A stretch of DNA of 64,000 nt from an uncultured Lachnospiraceae bacterium (GCA_949878435.1 CATLAK010000014.1:22207-86206), one strand, 5' to 3'; positions 54,953-63,961 are shown, numbered from the stretch's first letter. The notes: a model not told the origin generated them from the letters alone. Numbers and translations are program-made.

Positions 54953-56629
54953 TCAGAGTTTTGTAAAATTCTTGTAAACCGGGAAACAAACCCTTATTGT
55001 GGTACCGCCTCCCACAACGCTGTACAATTCAATCTCTGCATCGTGCAGCTTTGCAGCATGTTTGACAATAGACAGCCCTAATCCGGTGCCGCCGATTTCT
55101 TTGGAATGACTTTTATCGACCCGGTAAAACCGTTCAAAGATGCGCTCCTGATGCTCGACCGGAATACCGATACCAGTATCCGCAACTGACAGTATAACAT
55201 TATTTTTCTCCCCTTCCACAGATACAGATACCGAACCTGCTTTGTGATTATACTTAACAGCATTGTCGCAGAGATTGAAAACGATACTTTGTAAAAGCTG
55301 CCGGATGCCATAAACAATAGCGGTTTCCCCGCAAAAATTGATTTGAATGCCGGCGGCTTCTGCCTCTGGCAAAAGAGCCTGTACCGTTTCATCCGCCAGC
55401 GAAGAAAGGTCAATATTCTCCCATTTCATCCCCTCCACCCCTTCATCCAAGCAAGACAGCCTGATGATGTCTTCAACCAAACGGATCAAGCGCTGCGTCT
55501 CTGCATAAATCCGCTTTGAAAATCCGGGAATATCCTCCTGCTTCACCATACCGTCTGCTATCAGTTCCGCACTGCCCAAAATCGTATGAAGCGGTGTTTT
55601 CAGCTCATGGGACACATTTGCCGTAAACTCGCGGCGCATTTGATCGACTTTCTCCTTTTCCGTCACATCCAGCAATAACAGAACAATTCCGGAAACCAGA
55701 TTTTCTGATAGAACTGGGCTTGCGTCAAGCTGGTAGGTTCCACCGGCAAGCTCCATCAACATTTCGGCATGTTTTCCATCGCTGGCCTTTTGTAAAAGTT
55801 CCTGCAGTTCCAAGCTGCGGTTAACCGACAATAAATACTTGCCTACACAGGAGCGCGCCGCGCCAAAAAGGCGCATGGCAGCAGGATTCATGCTCAAAAT
55901 AATCTTTTTTTCATTAAGGAGAACAATTCCTTCCGTCATTCCTGTGGTGACAGCATCAAATTCATTTTGTTTCTGCCTCAATTCTTCCCCCTGCCTTCGG
56001 ATCTGACACTGCTGTGCGGCAATTCTCTTTAGCAAAGGCTTCAATTCGTCATATTCATCATTTTTCAACGGTTCATCCAGATTTAACGTATTGAGCGGCT
56101 CCACAATTCCTTTAGCCAGACGAAATGCCAATATCAGCGACATTCCCAGCGCTGCAGCAAAAATTATACAAATAGGCTGCATCATCCCGAGAATCAGTGT
56201 CAACAATGTATTCTGCGTTATAGACAAACGCAGTACCGTGCCGTCCGGCAACCGGCGGGCACAATAGACCGCGCGCTCCAATAAGGTGATAGAATAACGT
56301 GAACTTTCGCCGATTCCCTCGGAAAGTGCCTGCCTGATTTCCTCCCGCTCCATATGATTTTCCATTTCAGCAAAGTCCGACCTGCTGTCATACAAAACGG
56401 CGCCGTCCATACCAATCCAGGTAATACGGTAATCTGTCACGTCAAGTCCTTCAAAATACCGCATCCCCTCATTGGCAGCTCCCTGTGCAGCAAGATTCGT
56501 CTGCATCCTTAGCTGGCTGCGCTGGACATTTGAAAAATAATCATAAAGCACACCCATAAATAAACCTATGGAAAAAAGAAAGACACTAAGGGCAACGATG
56601 CAGATCGACTTGAAAATACGCTTCGTCAT
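54953..56629 (-). CDS. PhoR-like sensor histidine kinase, 558 aa
   Basis: Two membrane segments (about residues 8-28 and 142-165) enclose a sensor domain; a HAMP-like linker and PAS domain (about 215-330) follow, then HisKA with NVSHELKTPLHTI and HATPase with NLCDNAVKYNH and GGTGLGLSIVKHAA. Overlaps the response-regulator stop by 4 bases. Layout matches PhoR/WalK-type kinases; the neighbouring Na/Pi transporter supports a phosphate role but does not prove it. Confidence 0.9.
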   Translation of the reverse strand: MTKRIFKSICIVALSVFLFSIGLFMGVLYDYFSNVQRSQLRMQTNLAAQGAANEGMRYFEGLDVTDYRITWIGMDGAVLYDSRSDFAEMENHMEREEIRQALSEGIGESSRYSITLLERAVYCARRLPDGTVLRLSITQNTLLTLILGMMQPICIIFAAALGMSLILAFRLAKGIVEPLNTLNLDEPLKNDEYDELKPLLKRIAAQQCQIRRQGEELRQKQNEFDAVTTGMTEGIVLLNEKKIILSMNPAAMRLFGAARSCVGKYLLSVNRSLELQELLQKASDGKHAEMLMELAGGTYQLDASPVLSENLVSGIVLLLLDVTEKEKVDQMRREFTANVSHELKTPLHTILGSAELIADGMVKQEDIPGFSKRIYAETQRLIRLVEDIIRLSCLDEGVEGMKWENIDLSSLADETVQALLPEAEAAGIQINFCGETAIVYGIRQLLQSIVFNLCDNAVKYNHKAGSVSVSVEGEKNNVILSVADTGIGIPVEHQERIFERFYRVDKSHSKEIGGTGLGLSIVKHAAKLHDAEIELYSVVGGGTTIRVCFPVYKNFTKL

Positions 56630-57300
56630 ATCTTAGCCTCCATACGATATCCTACCCCACGAACAGTCTCGATATACGCTCCGCAAACGCCAAGTTTAGC
56701 GCGCAAGGTTCCGATATGCACATCCACTGTACGTGTTTCTCCTATATAAGCAGTCCCCCATACGCTTTGCAGAAGTTGATCCCGTGTAAATGCCCTGCCC
56801 AAATTATCCATCAAAATCCGAAGCAGCTCATATTCCTTTAATGTGAGTTCGATTCTCTCCCCCCCTGTGGAAACCCTGTGTTCTCCTATATTTAGTTCCA
56901 AACATCCTACCCGCAGAATCTGTGTGCCTTCTTTCGGTCTGCTTCGGCGCAGCACCGCTTTTACGCGGGATACCATTTCCATCATCCCAAAGGGTTTTAC
57001 AAGATAATCATCGGCGCCTAAGTCAAGCCCAATCACTTTATCATATTCCGTTCCCTTTGCTGTTGCCATGATTACAGGGAGTTCTGCAGTCGCTGCCGCG
57101 CTGCGCAGCCGATTCAATATCGCTATACCATCCTCACCAGGCAGCATAATGTCAAGCATCACAAGTTCCGGCATCTCTTCCTTTAGCGCACCAAAAAAAT
57201 CGGTGCCGTCGGAAAAGCCTTTTGCCTCCAATCCAGCAGAATTCAAAGTATATATCATTAAATCACGAACACCACTGTCATCTTCTACACAAAAAATCAT
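56626..57300 (-). CDS. PhoB-like OmpR-family response regulator, 224 aa
   Basis: Receiver domain (residues 1-118; acidic pair in CVEDDSG, phospho-acceptor Asp in VMLDIMLPG, Lys in LVKPFGM) and winged-helix domain with TRDQLLQSVWGTAYIGETRT and RGVGYRMEAK. Begins 3 bases after the pullulanase stop with no clear ribosome binding site, so it may be translated by coupling. Overlaps the kinase start by 4 bases. Confidence 0.92.
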   Translation of the reverse strand: MIFCVEDDSGVRDLMIYTLNSAGLEAKGFSDGTDFFGALKEEMPELVMLDIMLPGEDGIAILNRLRSAAATAELPVIMATAKGTEYDKVIGLDLGADDYLVKPFGMMEMVSRVKAVLRRSRPKEGTQILRVGCLELNIGEHRVSTGGERIELTLKEYELLRILMDNLGRAFTRDQLLQSVWGTAYIGETRTVDVHIGTLRAKLGVCGAYIETVRGVGYRMEAKI

Positions 57301-57303
57301 TTC

Positions 57304-59433
57304 TTATCGCTTCGTTTCCTTCCCTGCGTTATTCCTTTTTCTCTTATAACCAAATATGCCCATTACTGCCAGACAGACCCCGCCTATACACAACCATAAA
57401 TTTCTAACCAAAGAATCTGATTTTCCTCCATGGCTGTCTGTCTGTGGTGTTTCGCCGGTCTGCTTGGCATTTTCAGAAATCCCTCTTGTCAGCGCCATGG
57501 CAGATATACGATCCACCTCCACACTTCCTGCTGCCGTCCCTAACGCTTCGCAGCCCGCTTTTTCACCGTTTATGTAAATTTCCCATTCTCCTTCGGGAAG
57601 CGGAACGCTGACTTTGTCTTTATTTGCATTGTAAATCACCAAAACTTCCTCAGCAATTTCCATATTCGGACTGTTTTCAATGGTATATGCCACCACATTT
57701 TCACCAAGCCCGTCTATAAACGTAAGATTTGCCTGAATCTCCCCCGCCGTGGTCATGCGCAGCGCTCCATGCGCCTTACGGAATGCAATCAAGCCTTTAT
57801 AGTACTCATAGACATCCAGCACATTGCCTTTGTTGTCCCATTTCAGACTGTTGGTGGCATCCGGCGCACTGTAGCTGTTCTCATCCACGCCTCCCTCTTC
57901 CGTCTGCAGCGGCTTCGTGCGGAGCATCTCCTCTCCCGCCTGAAAAAAAGGCACACCTTGGGAGGTAAAGACGATCGCACTTGCCAGCTTATTCATTTTA
58001 ACGCGGTCTTCCTCACTGACCCCTTCATTGGAGATCGTCAGCTTATCCCACAGCGTCAGATTATCATGACAGGATGCATAATTGATACTCTGCCCAGGCT
58101 GTCTCGACCAGAAGTTTCCACTGTTTTCATTGGCAGCTAAATCCACCTGCTGGTTTTCTGTGGCTCCCACCACACTGAATTTGATCCGCTCTTCCAGCCC
58201 TTCTTTTCCGCTTACAAATCCTGTATCTAAAGGATAAAAAACATTTCCCCTGATTCCGTCACGGATATCATCGCTAAAAGCGCCTACCCTGTCCATCTGA
58301 TATATATGATTTTTCGTCGCCTGGAGAGAAGATTCTATGGCGGCATCCCCGCTGGTCCACCCTTCCCCGTACATCATAATGGAAGGATCCACCTTATCTA
58401 ACGCTTCTCTGATTGCCATCATCGTCTCCGTGTCATGCACGCCCATAAGGTCGAAGCGGAAACCGTCAATATGATATTCCTCCGCCCAGTAAACCACGGA
58501 ATCGATCATAAACTTCCGCATCATGGCACGTTCGGAAGCCGTCTCGTTTCCGCACCCCGATGCATTGGAATAAGCATCTCCGCTTTTGCGGTAATAATAG
58601 TCAGGGACCGTTTTCTGGAACCAGGATTCTTCTGTATTGAAGGTATGGTTATATACCACGTCCATGATGACCCGTATATCATTTTCATGAAGTGTCTGTA
58701 CCATCTGTTTCATTTCCTTTACCCGCACTTCCCCATGATACGGATCCGTGCTGTATGAACCTTCGGGAACATTGTAATTCTTCGGGTCATATCCCCAATT
58801 GAACTGGGCTGTATCAAGCTTGCTCTCATCCACCGTGGCATAATCATAGCTTGGAAGAATCTGCACATGGGTGATTCCTAAGTCCTTCATATGGTCGAGT
58901 CCGGTTGCTATTCCCTGACTGTTGACCGTTCCTTTTTCGGTAAATCCAAGAAACTTCCCCACATTCTGAATGCCGGAAGAAGGATCCGAAGATAAATCCC
59001 GGACATGCAGCTCATAAATGACCGCATCTGTGGCATTTACAAATGCCGGGCGCACATCCTCCTCAAATCCTTCCGGGTCTGTACTGCGAAGATCCAGAAT
59101 CATCCCCCTGTTGCCGTTCACACCGGTACTTCTGGCATATAAGTCCACGGCTTCGTTCACCGCATCATCAATCCTAATGGAATACGTATAATATCTCCCG
59201 TTCAGATCTCCCTGCTTTTCACATACCCATGTGCCCCTTTCATCTGCTTCCATGGGGATGGTCTCCAATAGATTATCTCCATCTCCCTCTTTATAAAGAT
59301 TTAAGGAAACCGCATCCGCCGTGGGCGCCCAAACCCTGAACTTCGTGCTTTCCTTCGTATAAACTGCCCCTAGGTCATCTCCGTCATAGGCAAATGCTTC
59401 ATCAAAATGAGTGGTTCCAATCACTTTCCTCAT
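57304..59433 (-). CDS. pulA: Type I pullulanase with C-terminal membrane tail, 709 aa
   Basis: Debranching enzyme cutting alpha-1,6 bonds of pullulan or glycogen. N-terminal CBM48-like domain (about 20-120), GH13 catalytic domain with VMDVVYNHT, DGFRFDLMGVHD, MYGEGW and ASCHDNLTLWD, and a C-terminal beta domain. Type I motif YNWGYDP appears as FNWGYDPKNY. After about residue 650 come TPQTD, a hydrophobic segment (about 676-695) and KRKR, resembling a degenerate sortase-type signal, yet no N-terminal signal peptide is present. In-frame upstream codons reach a TAG with no start, so ATG 59433 stands. Confidence 0.92.
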   Translation of the reverse strand: MRKVIGTTHFDEAFAYDGDDLGAVYTKESTKFRVWAPTADAVSLNLYKEGDGDNLLETIPMEADERGTWVCEKQGDLNGRYYTYSIRIDDAVNEAVDLYARSTGVNGNRGMILDLRSTDPEGFEEDVRPAFVNATDAVIYELHVRDLSSDPSSGIQNVGKFLGFTEKGTVNSQGIATGLDHMKDLGITHVQILPSYDYATVDESKLDTAQFNWGYDPKNYNVPEGSYSTDPYHGEVRVKEMKQMVQTLHENDIRVIMDVVYNHTFNTEESWFQKTVPDYYYRKSGDAYSNASGCGNETASERAMMRKFMIDSVVYWAEEYHIDGFRFDLMGVHDTETMMAIREALDKVDPSIMMYGEGWTSGDAAIESSLQATKNHIYQMDRVGAFSDDIRDGIRGNVFYPLDTGFVSGKEGLEERIKFSVVGATENQQVDLAANENSGNFWSRQPGQSINYASCHDNLTLWDKLTISNEGVSEEDRVKMNKLASAIVFTSQGVPFFQAGEEMLRTKPLQTEEGGVDENSYSAPDATNSLKWDNKGNVLDVYEYYKGLIAFRKAHGALRMTTAGEIQANLTFIDGLGENVVAYTIENSPNMEIAEEVLVIYNANKDKVSVPLPEGEWEIYINGEKAGCEALGTAAGSVEVDRISAMALTRGISENAKQTGETPQTDSHGGKSDSLVRNLWLCIGGVCLAVMGIFGYKRKRNNAGKETKR

Positions 59434-59545
59434 AGATACCTGACACCCTTCATAATCCTCTCTTACAATCGTATAATTCTTTGACAGGTCAAGCGGCTCC
59501 TCCCTTTCCCAGAGTTTTCGTCCTCTGCCTGCATCAATATGCTTT

Positions 59546-59575
59546 ATTATATCATCCCGCCTAATTCCAGTCTAA
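59546..59575 (-). promoter_or_regulatory. Promoter of the pullulanase operon
   Basis: Minus-strand -35 TTAGAC (59570-59575), 18-base spacer, extended -10 TGATATAAT with TATAAT at 59546-59551. Leader of about 105 bases. Confidence 0.55.
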
Positions 59576-59611
59576 GGAATTTTTTAAAATTACACGATAT
59601 TTTTTACGCAA

Positions 59612-59657
59612 AAAGAGACTGTATAAAGTCCCCCAGACCACTTTATACAGTCTCTTT
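59612..59657 (-). terminator. Rho-independent terminator of the ECF sigma operon
   Basis: Perfect 18-bp stem (AAAGAGACTGTATAAAGT with complement), 10-base loop and a short T-run on the minus strand, 24 bases past the last gene of the operon. Confidence 0.85.
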
Positions 59658-59680
59658 CTTTGTTTTGCCTTCCACACTAT

Positions 59681-60031
59681 TCAATAATGAAAATTGCAGG
59701 AATGCATCATTGCCCAGTCTATAAAGCCCATGATGATTGCAAACCCCGTCAGTGCTGCGGTGAGCAGGATTGCCGCCACATCATAGACCACCTTATTCTG
59801 TTCCAATATCTGTCCCTTTTCATTCCTCACTTCATAGGTCTTCTGATTGCATCCTAAAAGTACCTCTATGCCTAATGTGATCAAAATGACCGGCCAGAAC
59901 CTGAACACCATCCCCAAATCCAATCCCGGAAGGAACAGATGAAGCAGATACAGCGTTCCTGTAACAATCAGCATGATTCCAAAAGTAACGGAACCTACCC
60001 TTCGTACCCTTATCGTCTGCTTTTCCATCAT
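59681..60031 (-). CDS. LiaI/LiaF-type transmembrane protein, 116 aa
   Basis: Small membrane protein with a LiaF/DUF5668-like repeat: two adjacent helices (about residues 15-35 and 40-58, GMVFRFWPVILITLGIEVLLG) and a third near 85-105. Probably envelope-stress related by analogy; function not proven. Overlaps the previous gene by 4 bases; last gene of the ECF operon. Confidence 0.75.
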   Translation of the reverse strand: MMEKQTIRVRRVGSVTFGIMLIVTGTLYLLHLFLPGLDLGMVFRFWPVILITLGIEVLLGCNQKTYEVRNEKGQILEQNKVVYDVAAILLTAALTGFAIIMGFIDWAMMHSCNFHY

Positions 60032-60624
60032 CTCTCCTCCTGCTGTCCGTTTTCCTTGCTTTCTCCCTCAATCATTTTTTCTTCTGTCTCGGTTTTCTCA
60101 TCAGAGGCTTCCATCTTCTTTCCTTCAATCAGCTTCACCCCTAGGAATATAATAGCACCGCCAATCACAATGCTTGGAATATAATTGCCGATCTTCCACA
60201 TGGTTCTGGTGATAAAGTAGTACTGTTCCGGCAGTATTCCGCGCAAAAGATCTATCATTGTGTTCCATAACAAGCTGATTCCAAAAAGAATCAATCCATA
60301 TGCAACCCACTTATGATATTTTTCAACAAAAGCTTTCATTCCGGGAAGTGCGCCTATTCCAAACAGATACTCATCCTTCACATTTTCAAACGCTTCATCC
60401 CCTAAACTTGCCAAGTGATTTGCATGGAAAAAGCTGTAGAACCATTCCACTACGCATAAACTCCCAATAGCGCCTATATTCAGCCACGTGGTAATGATAA
60501 TGGTAAACACAAACAAAAGCATCAGGCTCAGTCCCATTTTCATAAAGCCCATATACATCTGCCCTGCTCCCGGTATACATGACATACAAAAAGTCAAAAA
60601 TCTGTTCTTTTTCTTCGTTTTCAT
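60028..60624 (-). CDS. Multi-spanning membrane protein, 198 aa
   Basis: N-terminal CIPGAGQMYMGFMKMGLSLM motif (as in TM2-like and small Pro-Gly membrane proteins), three to four helices up to residue 155, then a Glu/Lys-rich cytoplasmic tail. Overlaps its neighbours by 1 and 4 bases. Function unknown; its place after an anti-sigma-like gene suggests it is part of the envelope response. Confidence 0.75.
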   Translation of the reverse strand: MKTKKKNRFLTFCMSCIPGAGQMYMGFMKMGLSLMLLFVFTIIITTWLNIGAIGSLCVVEWFYSFFHANHLASLGDEAFENVKDEYLFGIGALPGMKAFVEKYHKWVAYGLILFGISLLWNTMIDLLRGILPEQYYFITRTMWKIGNYIPSIVIGGAIIFLGVKLIEGKKMEASDEKTETEEKMIEGESKENGQQEER

Positions 60625-61079
60625 TATAAATCTCCTCCATTTTCCAATTCATGCCGGTTTTCCATTTGAAAACCATCCTTCTGCCCGAACCAGCTGTTTA
60701 ATCTTTGATTGATCTTCCATGCCCGCTCATTCAGCACACCGTTCAAATACATTCCATCCTGCTCCTTTGCCCATGCTGCCTCTTCCTGTTCCCAGCCTTC
60801 CATATCCTTTGCCATCCTGTATTCACTGTCCATTCCAAGGGAGGGAAGTACAAGCAGCATGAAAATCGCCGCAGCCATTCCGGCTATAATTTTAAGACGA
60901 TATGAAAGAAGCCGAACCGATCCCTGACCGATCCCTGACTTTGGCAGCACCTCCACGGTTTGTTTTGGAAATGCCTGACTTAAAATCTGATCTTTCAAAT
61001 GTCTCGGCGCATATAGTTCCTGCTGCTCCATCTGCCTGATAAAAAGTTCTAATTCTTCATCTGTCGGGTATTTGTTCAT
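60624..61079 (-). CDS. Anti-sigma-factor-like membrane protein, 151 aa
   Basis: Short cytoplasmic N-terminus (residues 1-52, DEELELFIRQMEQQELYAPRHL), one membrane helix (about 54-75), then an extracytoplasmic part of about 75 residues with many Trp, Glu and Lys. No zinc-finger HXXXCXXC motif. Overlaps the sigma gene stop by 4 bases. Inferred as an anti-sigma factor from size, topology and position. Confidence 0.65.
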   Translation of the reverse strand: MNKYPTDEELELFIRQMEQQELYAPRHLKDQILSQAFPKQTVEVLPKSGIGQGSVRLLSYRLKIIAGMAAAIFMLLVLPSLGMDSEYRMAKDMEGWEQEEAAWAKEQDGMYLNGVLNERAWKINQRLNSWFGQKDGFQMENRHELENGGDL

Positions 61080-61600
61080 GCCGGTTCCTCCTTTCCGTAA
61101 ATCTTCCTAAGCATCTGCTTTGCCCGGTAAACTTGCGTCTGTATCGTCTTAATGCTCTTACCCTGCTTTGCCGCGATTTCTTTCGGGCTCCTCTCCTCCA
61201 GATAATATGCTCTTGCCACTTCGTTGTAAGGCGGCTTAAGGGAATCGCATTTTTTCTCCATCTGGCTCTTGATCTCTTCTTCTATGCATATCTCCTCCGG
61301 AGATCCCCTCTCCTCCACTGCCAGTTCAAAAAAGGTATCCTCTACAGGAACGCTCCTGCGGCTTGCACTTCTTAGGTAATCGATGCTCTTATTGGTGGCA
61401 ATCCTGCAGATCCATGCTTTTTCATTTTCACCGTTGAATGTGTCATATTTCTGAAAGGCTGATAAAAATGTTTCCTGAGTCAGATCTTCTGCCGTAAAAT
61501 AATCGCCGGTAAGCTTGTAGCAGATGGAAAAAACAAGTTTATCATAGGTGTCGATTAATTCGGCAAGCTGTTTTTCTGTGCAGACTGCCTCTTTTTCCAT
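61076..61600 (-). CDS. ECF-type RNA polymerase sigma factor, 174 aa
   Basis: Region 2 (YDKLVFSICYKLTGDYFTAE, then DLTQETFLSAFQKY) and region 4 (PPYNEVARAYYLEERSPKEI, KSIKTIQTQVYRAKQMLRKI) are complete. The start is uncertain: ATG 61600 is used, a GTG at 61618 would add six residues, and neither has a strong ribosome binding site. First gene of a four-gene unit with overlapping stops and starts, likely autoregulated. Confidence 0.9.
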   Translation of the reverse strand: MEKEAVCTEKQLAELIDTYDKLVFSICYKLTGDYFTAEDLTQETFLSAFQKYDTFNGENEKAWICRIATNKSIDYLRSASRRSVPVEDTFFELAVEERGSPEEICIEEEIKSQMEKKCDSLKPPYNEVARAYYLEERSPKEIAAKQGKSIKTIQTQVYRAKQMLRKIYGKEEPA

Positions 61601-61717
61601 CGTACTTATTTTTCCCACCTCACTTTCTGCTTGCTTTCACTTCTTATAACGAGCTGTCTTTTCAAATGTCTTCATTTTTTTAAAAAAATTTTATCACAGA
61701 TTTTGTAAAGATGAAAC

Positions 61718-61746
61718 TTGTCATGTGGTTTTAGATACTATATAAT
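61718..61746 (+). promoter_or_regulatory. Promoter of the DUF1836 gene
   Basis: -35 TTGTCA (61718-61723), 17-base spacer, perfect -10 TATAAT (61741-61746), about 65 bases before the ATG. Confidence 0.6.
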
Positions 61747-61808
61747 AAGGGGTGTAGTTTATTCATGTGTTTTTTATGCTTTTTAGCCATAGGTGAGGCG
61801 GGATTTTT

Positions 61809-62405
61809 ATGACGATTGATCGGGAAGATTTGATAAATAGTATTATTGACAGTTTGGGACGGATACAGCATATTGATCTGGAGGATATTCCTAATATTGA
61901 TCTTTATATGGATCAGGTTACGACTTTTATGGAAAGTAAACTGCGAAATTCTACCAGGAAGCCGGATGAGGATAAGATACTGACGAAGACTATGATCAAT
62001 AATTATGCCAAAAATGATCTTCTGCCGCCCCCTGTTAAAAAGAAGTACAGTAAGGAGCATATTCTGGTGCTCATTTTTATTTATTATTTTAAGGGGATTT
62101 TATCGATTGGTGATATTCAGAAGCTTTTAAAGCCTATTACCGAGAAATATTTTCAGACCAGCAAAGAGATGAATCTGGGAAGTATCTATGAAGAGGTGTT
62201 CAGTCTTGAGAAGGGTGCAATTGCTGATCTGCAGGAAAATATTATTAAGAAATTCGATCTCTCTCAAGATACTTTTAAAGAAGCGCCGGAAGAAGACCGC
62301 GAAATGCTGCAGCTGTTCTCCTTTATCTCCATGCTCAGCTATGATGTCTATGTAAAGAAGCTTTTGATAGAAAAAATGATAGACAGCTTTACTTTAGGAC
62401 TTTAA
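61809..62405 (+). CDS. DUF1836 family protein, 198 aa
   Basis: DUF1836 (DNA-binding-like) protein common in Clostridia. The helical segment TKTMINNYAKNDLLPPPVKK, then KKYSKEHILVLIFIYYFK is the MerR-like signature of the family, followed by a helical C-terminal half. Function unknown, possibly regulatory. ATG 61809 follows GAGGCGGG. Lies 47 bases before yerC on the same strand. Confidence 0.85.
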   Translation: MTIDREDLINSIIDSLGRIQHIDLEDIPNIDLYMDQVTTFMESKLRNSTRKPDEDKILTKTMINNYAKNDLLPPPVKKKYSKEHILVLIFIYYFKGILSIGDIQKLLKPITEKYFQTSKEMNLGSIYEEVFSLEKGAIADLQENIIKKFDLSQDTFKEAPEEDREMLQLFSFISMLSYDVYVKKLLIEKMIDSFTLGL

Positions 62406-62452
62406 TATGTTAAAATTCTACTGTGTGAACATGCAGTGGGAGGATTTACAAT

Positions 62453-62746
62453 ATGAATAAAAAGATACAGACAGACGCCGTAGATCATTTGTTTGAGGCT
62501 GTTTTATGTTTGAAGAGCAAAGAAGAATGTTATGACTTTTTTGAGGATTTATGTACGGTCAATGAACTTCTCTCTCTTTCCCAGCGTTATGAGGTGGCGG
62601 CTATGCTCAAGGAGCGCAAGACCTATCTTGAAATTGCTGAAAAGACAGGCGCCTCCACCGCAACCATCAGCCGCGTGAACCGTTCTTTGAATTACGGAAA
62701 TGACGGCTATGATTTGGTATTCGAGCGCTTACATAAGAACGGATAA
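62453..62746 (+). CDS. YerC/YecD-family TrpR-like regulator, 97 aa
   Basis: TrpR-fold protein: EDLCTVNELLSLSQRYEVAA, then a helix-turn-helix (TYLEIAEKTGASTATISRVN) and a short tail. Full length for the family. Role in Clostridia is unknown; not clearly tied to tryptophan. GGAGG precedes ATG 62453. Its TAA forms part of the hairpin 62738-62765. Confidence 0.88.
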   Translation: MNKKIQTDAVDHLFEAVLCLKSKEECYDFFEDLCTVNELLSLSQRYEVAAMLKERKTYLEIAEKTGASTATISRVNRSLNYGNDGYDLVFERLHKNG

Positions 62747-62765
62747 CCCCATCGGATTATCCGTT
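62738..62765. terminator. Shared hairpin between convergent yerC-like and M23-like genes
   Basis: AACGGATAA and TTATCCGTT (9 bp) around 10 bases. Both genes' stop codons lie inside the stem, so one hairpin can serve both directions, but T-runs are short. Confidence 0.55.
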
Positions 62766-63467
62766 TATATCAATCAATATCATTGGATCGATGTATTCAT
62801 CATTCTGTAAAATCTGGTAGCCAAGTTCTTTATTATCATCTTTCATCGAAAATAAGATATACCCTTTTCCCAATGTCTCTCCATTCTTTACCAGCGGCGT
62901 TCCGCCGTTGCGGTAAACAGACTGGTATCCATTGCCGTGATCGACCACGATTTTGGTACCATAGGTCTCGTCGGCATCCACGCTGACCACCGTACCTGTC
63001 CCGGAAGTGATTACATTCACCTCCCCCGAGGCTGTAAAGATCAGCATCGGATCTCCTTCCTCCGCTTCCTTCATGGTGGCTGAACCGCTCAAAGGAAATC
63101 CCTTGGGCATGGCATTTTCAATGGTCTCCTGGGAAATCGCATCTTCAACCTCTGTCTTCTTGCTGACAGTTTCGCTTAAAACCGCCACCTTGCTTGAAAG
63201 TGTGGAATTTTCTACGCTCAGCGCTTCGTTTTCATCTGTCAGGTTATTAATCGTAACGATCTGATTTACGATTTCTTTTCTTGCCTCCTTGATTATGATC
63301 GAGTCATAGACAAATTTACATGTAATCACCACGACCAACACAAAAAGTAAGGCGGCTGCTATTTCAACTGCAACGGAACTGATTGTACGCTTTTTGATGG
63401 TACCGTCATTCTTTTCGTGTACCAGTATCAGCGCATACTTGCTTTTTCTTTTAGAGTGCTGCTCCAT
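62757..63467 (-). CDS. Membrane M23/LytM-like protein with degenerate active site, 236 aa
   Basis: N-terminal cytoplasmic basic tail, one membrane helix (about residues 32-52), a coiled-coil (about 65-110), then a LytM-like fold (about 140-236: GTGTVVSVDADETYGTKIVV and YQSVYRNGGTPLVKNGETLG). The zinc-site HXH of active M23 peptidases is replaced (LGYQILQN), so it is probably non-catalytic, like SpoIIQ/EnvC-type scaffold or activator proteins. GGAGGTGAC precedes ATG 63467. Confidence 0.82.
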   Translation of the reverse strand: MEQHSKRKSKYALILVHEKNDGTIKKRTISSVAVEIAAALLFVLVVVITCKFVYDSIIIKEARKEIVNQIVTINNLTDENEALSVENSTLSSKVAVLSETVSKKTEVEDAISQETIENAMPKGFPLSGSATMKEAEEGDPMLIFTASGEVNVITSGTGTVVSVDADETYGTKIVVDHGNGYQSVYRNGGTPLVKNGETLGKGYILFSMKDDNKELGYQILQNDEYIDPMILIDING

Positions 63468-63583
63468 AATTTACTTGTCACCTCCGGTCAATTACCTTCA
63501 TTTTAACACAAGTAACAAATTAGCGCAACTTTATTTACATTTTCTGGTATTCTCCTAAAATTTACGAAAATTCCATTATTTTC

Positions 63584-63612
63584 TTTACTTTTTAGAATAA
63601 CTGTGCTATTCT
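63584..63612 (+). promoter_or_regulatory. Promoter of the cold-shock gene
   Basis: -35 TTTACT (63584-63589), 17-base spacer, -10 TATTCT (63607-63612). Leader of about 50 bases before the ATG. Confidence 0.45.
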
Positions 63613-63668
63613 ATGTGTGTTGCATCATTATGTAATTTGCACAATTATTTATTTTGGAGGTATCTATA

Positions 63669-63869
63669 ATGAACAAAGGTACAGTAAAGTGGTTTAACAA
63701 CCAAAAAGGTTACGGCTTCATCTCTGATGAGTCAGGAAACGATGTTTTCGTACACTACTCAGGACTTAATATGGAAGGTTTCAAGTCTCTTGAAGAAGGC
63801 GCTTCCGTTGAGTTCGACGTAGTAAACGGCGAAAAAGGACCTCAGGCTGTAAACGTAACAAAGTTATAA
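63669..63869 (+). CDS. Cold-shock protein, CspA family, 66 aa
   Basis: Single-stranded nucleic-acid-binding RNA chaperone. Starts [18 protein letters not shown] (RNP1 KGYGFI) with RNP2 VFVHY and the GPQAVNV end. Full length. ATG 63669 follows GGAGG by 8 bases; an in-frame start five codons earlier would use up the ribosome binding site. A weak GGGG/CCCC hairpin (63882-63896) follows. Confidence 0.97.
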   Translation: MNKGTVKWFNNQKGYGFISDESGNDVFVHYSGLNMEGFKSLEEGASVEFDVVNGEKGPQAVNVTKL

Positions 63870-63961
63870 TTAGATGATGTTGGGGTCAAAAGCCCCGCTA
63901 TAGTACCTTGAAAAGTTCATATATTTTGTAGTAAATACAAGCTTAAATAGTTTATTTGCTG

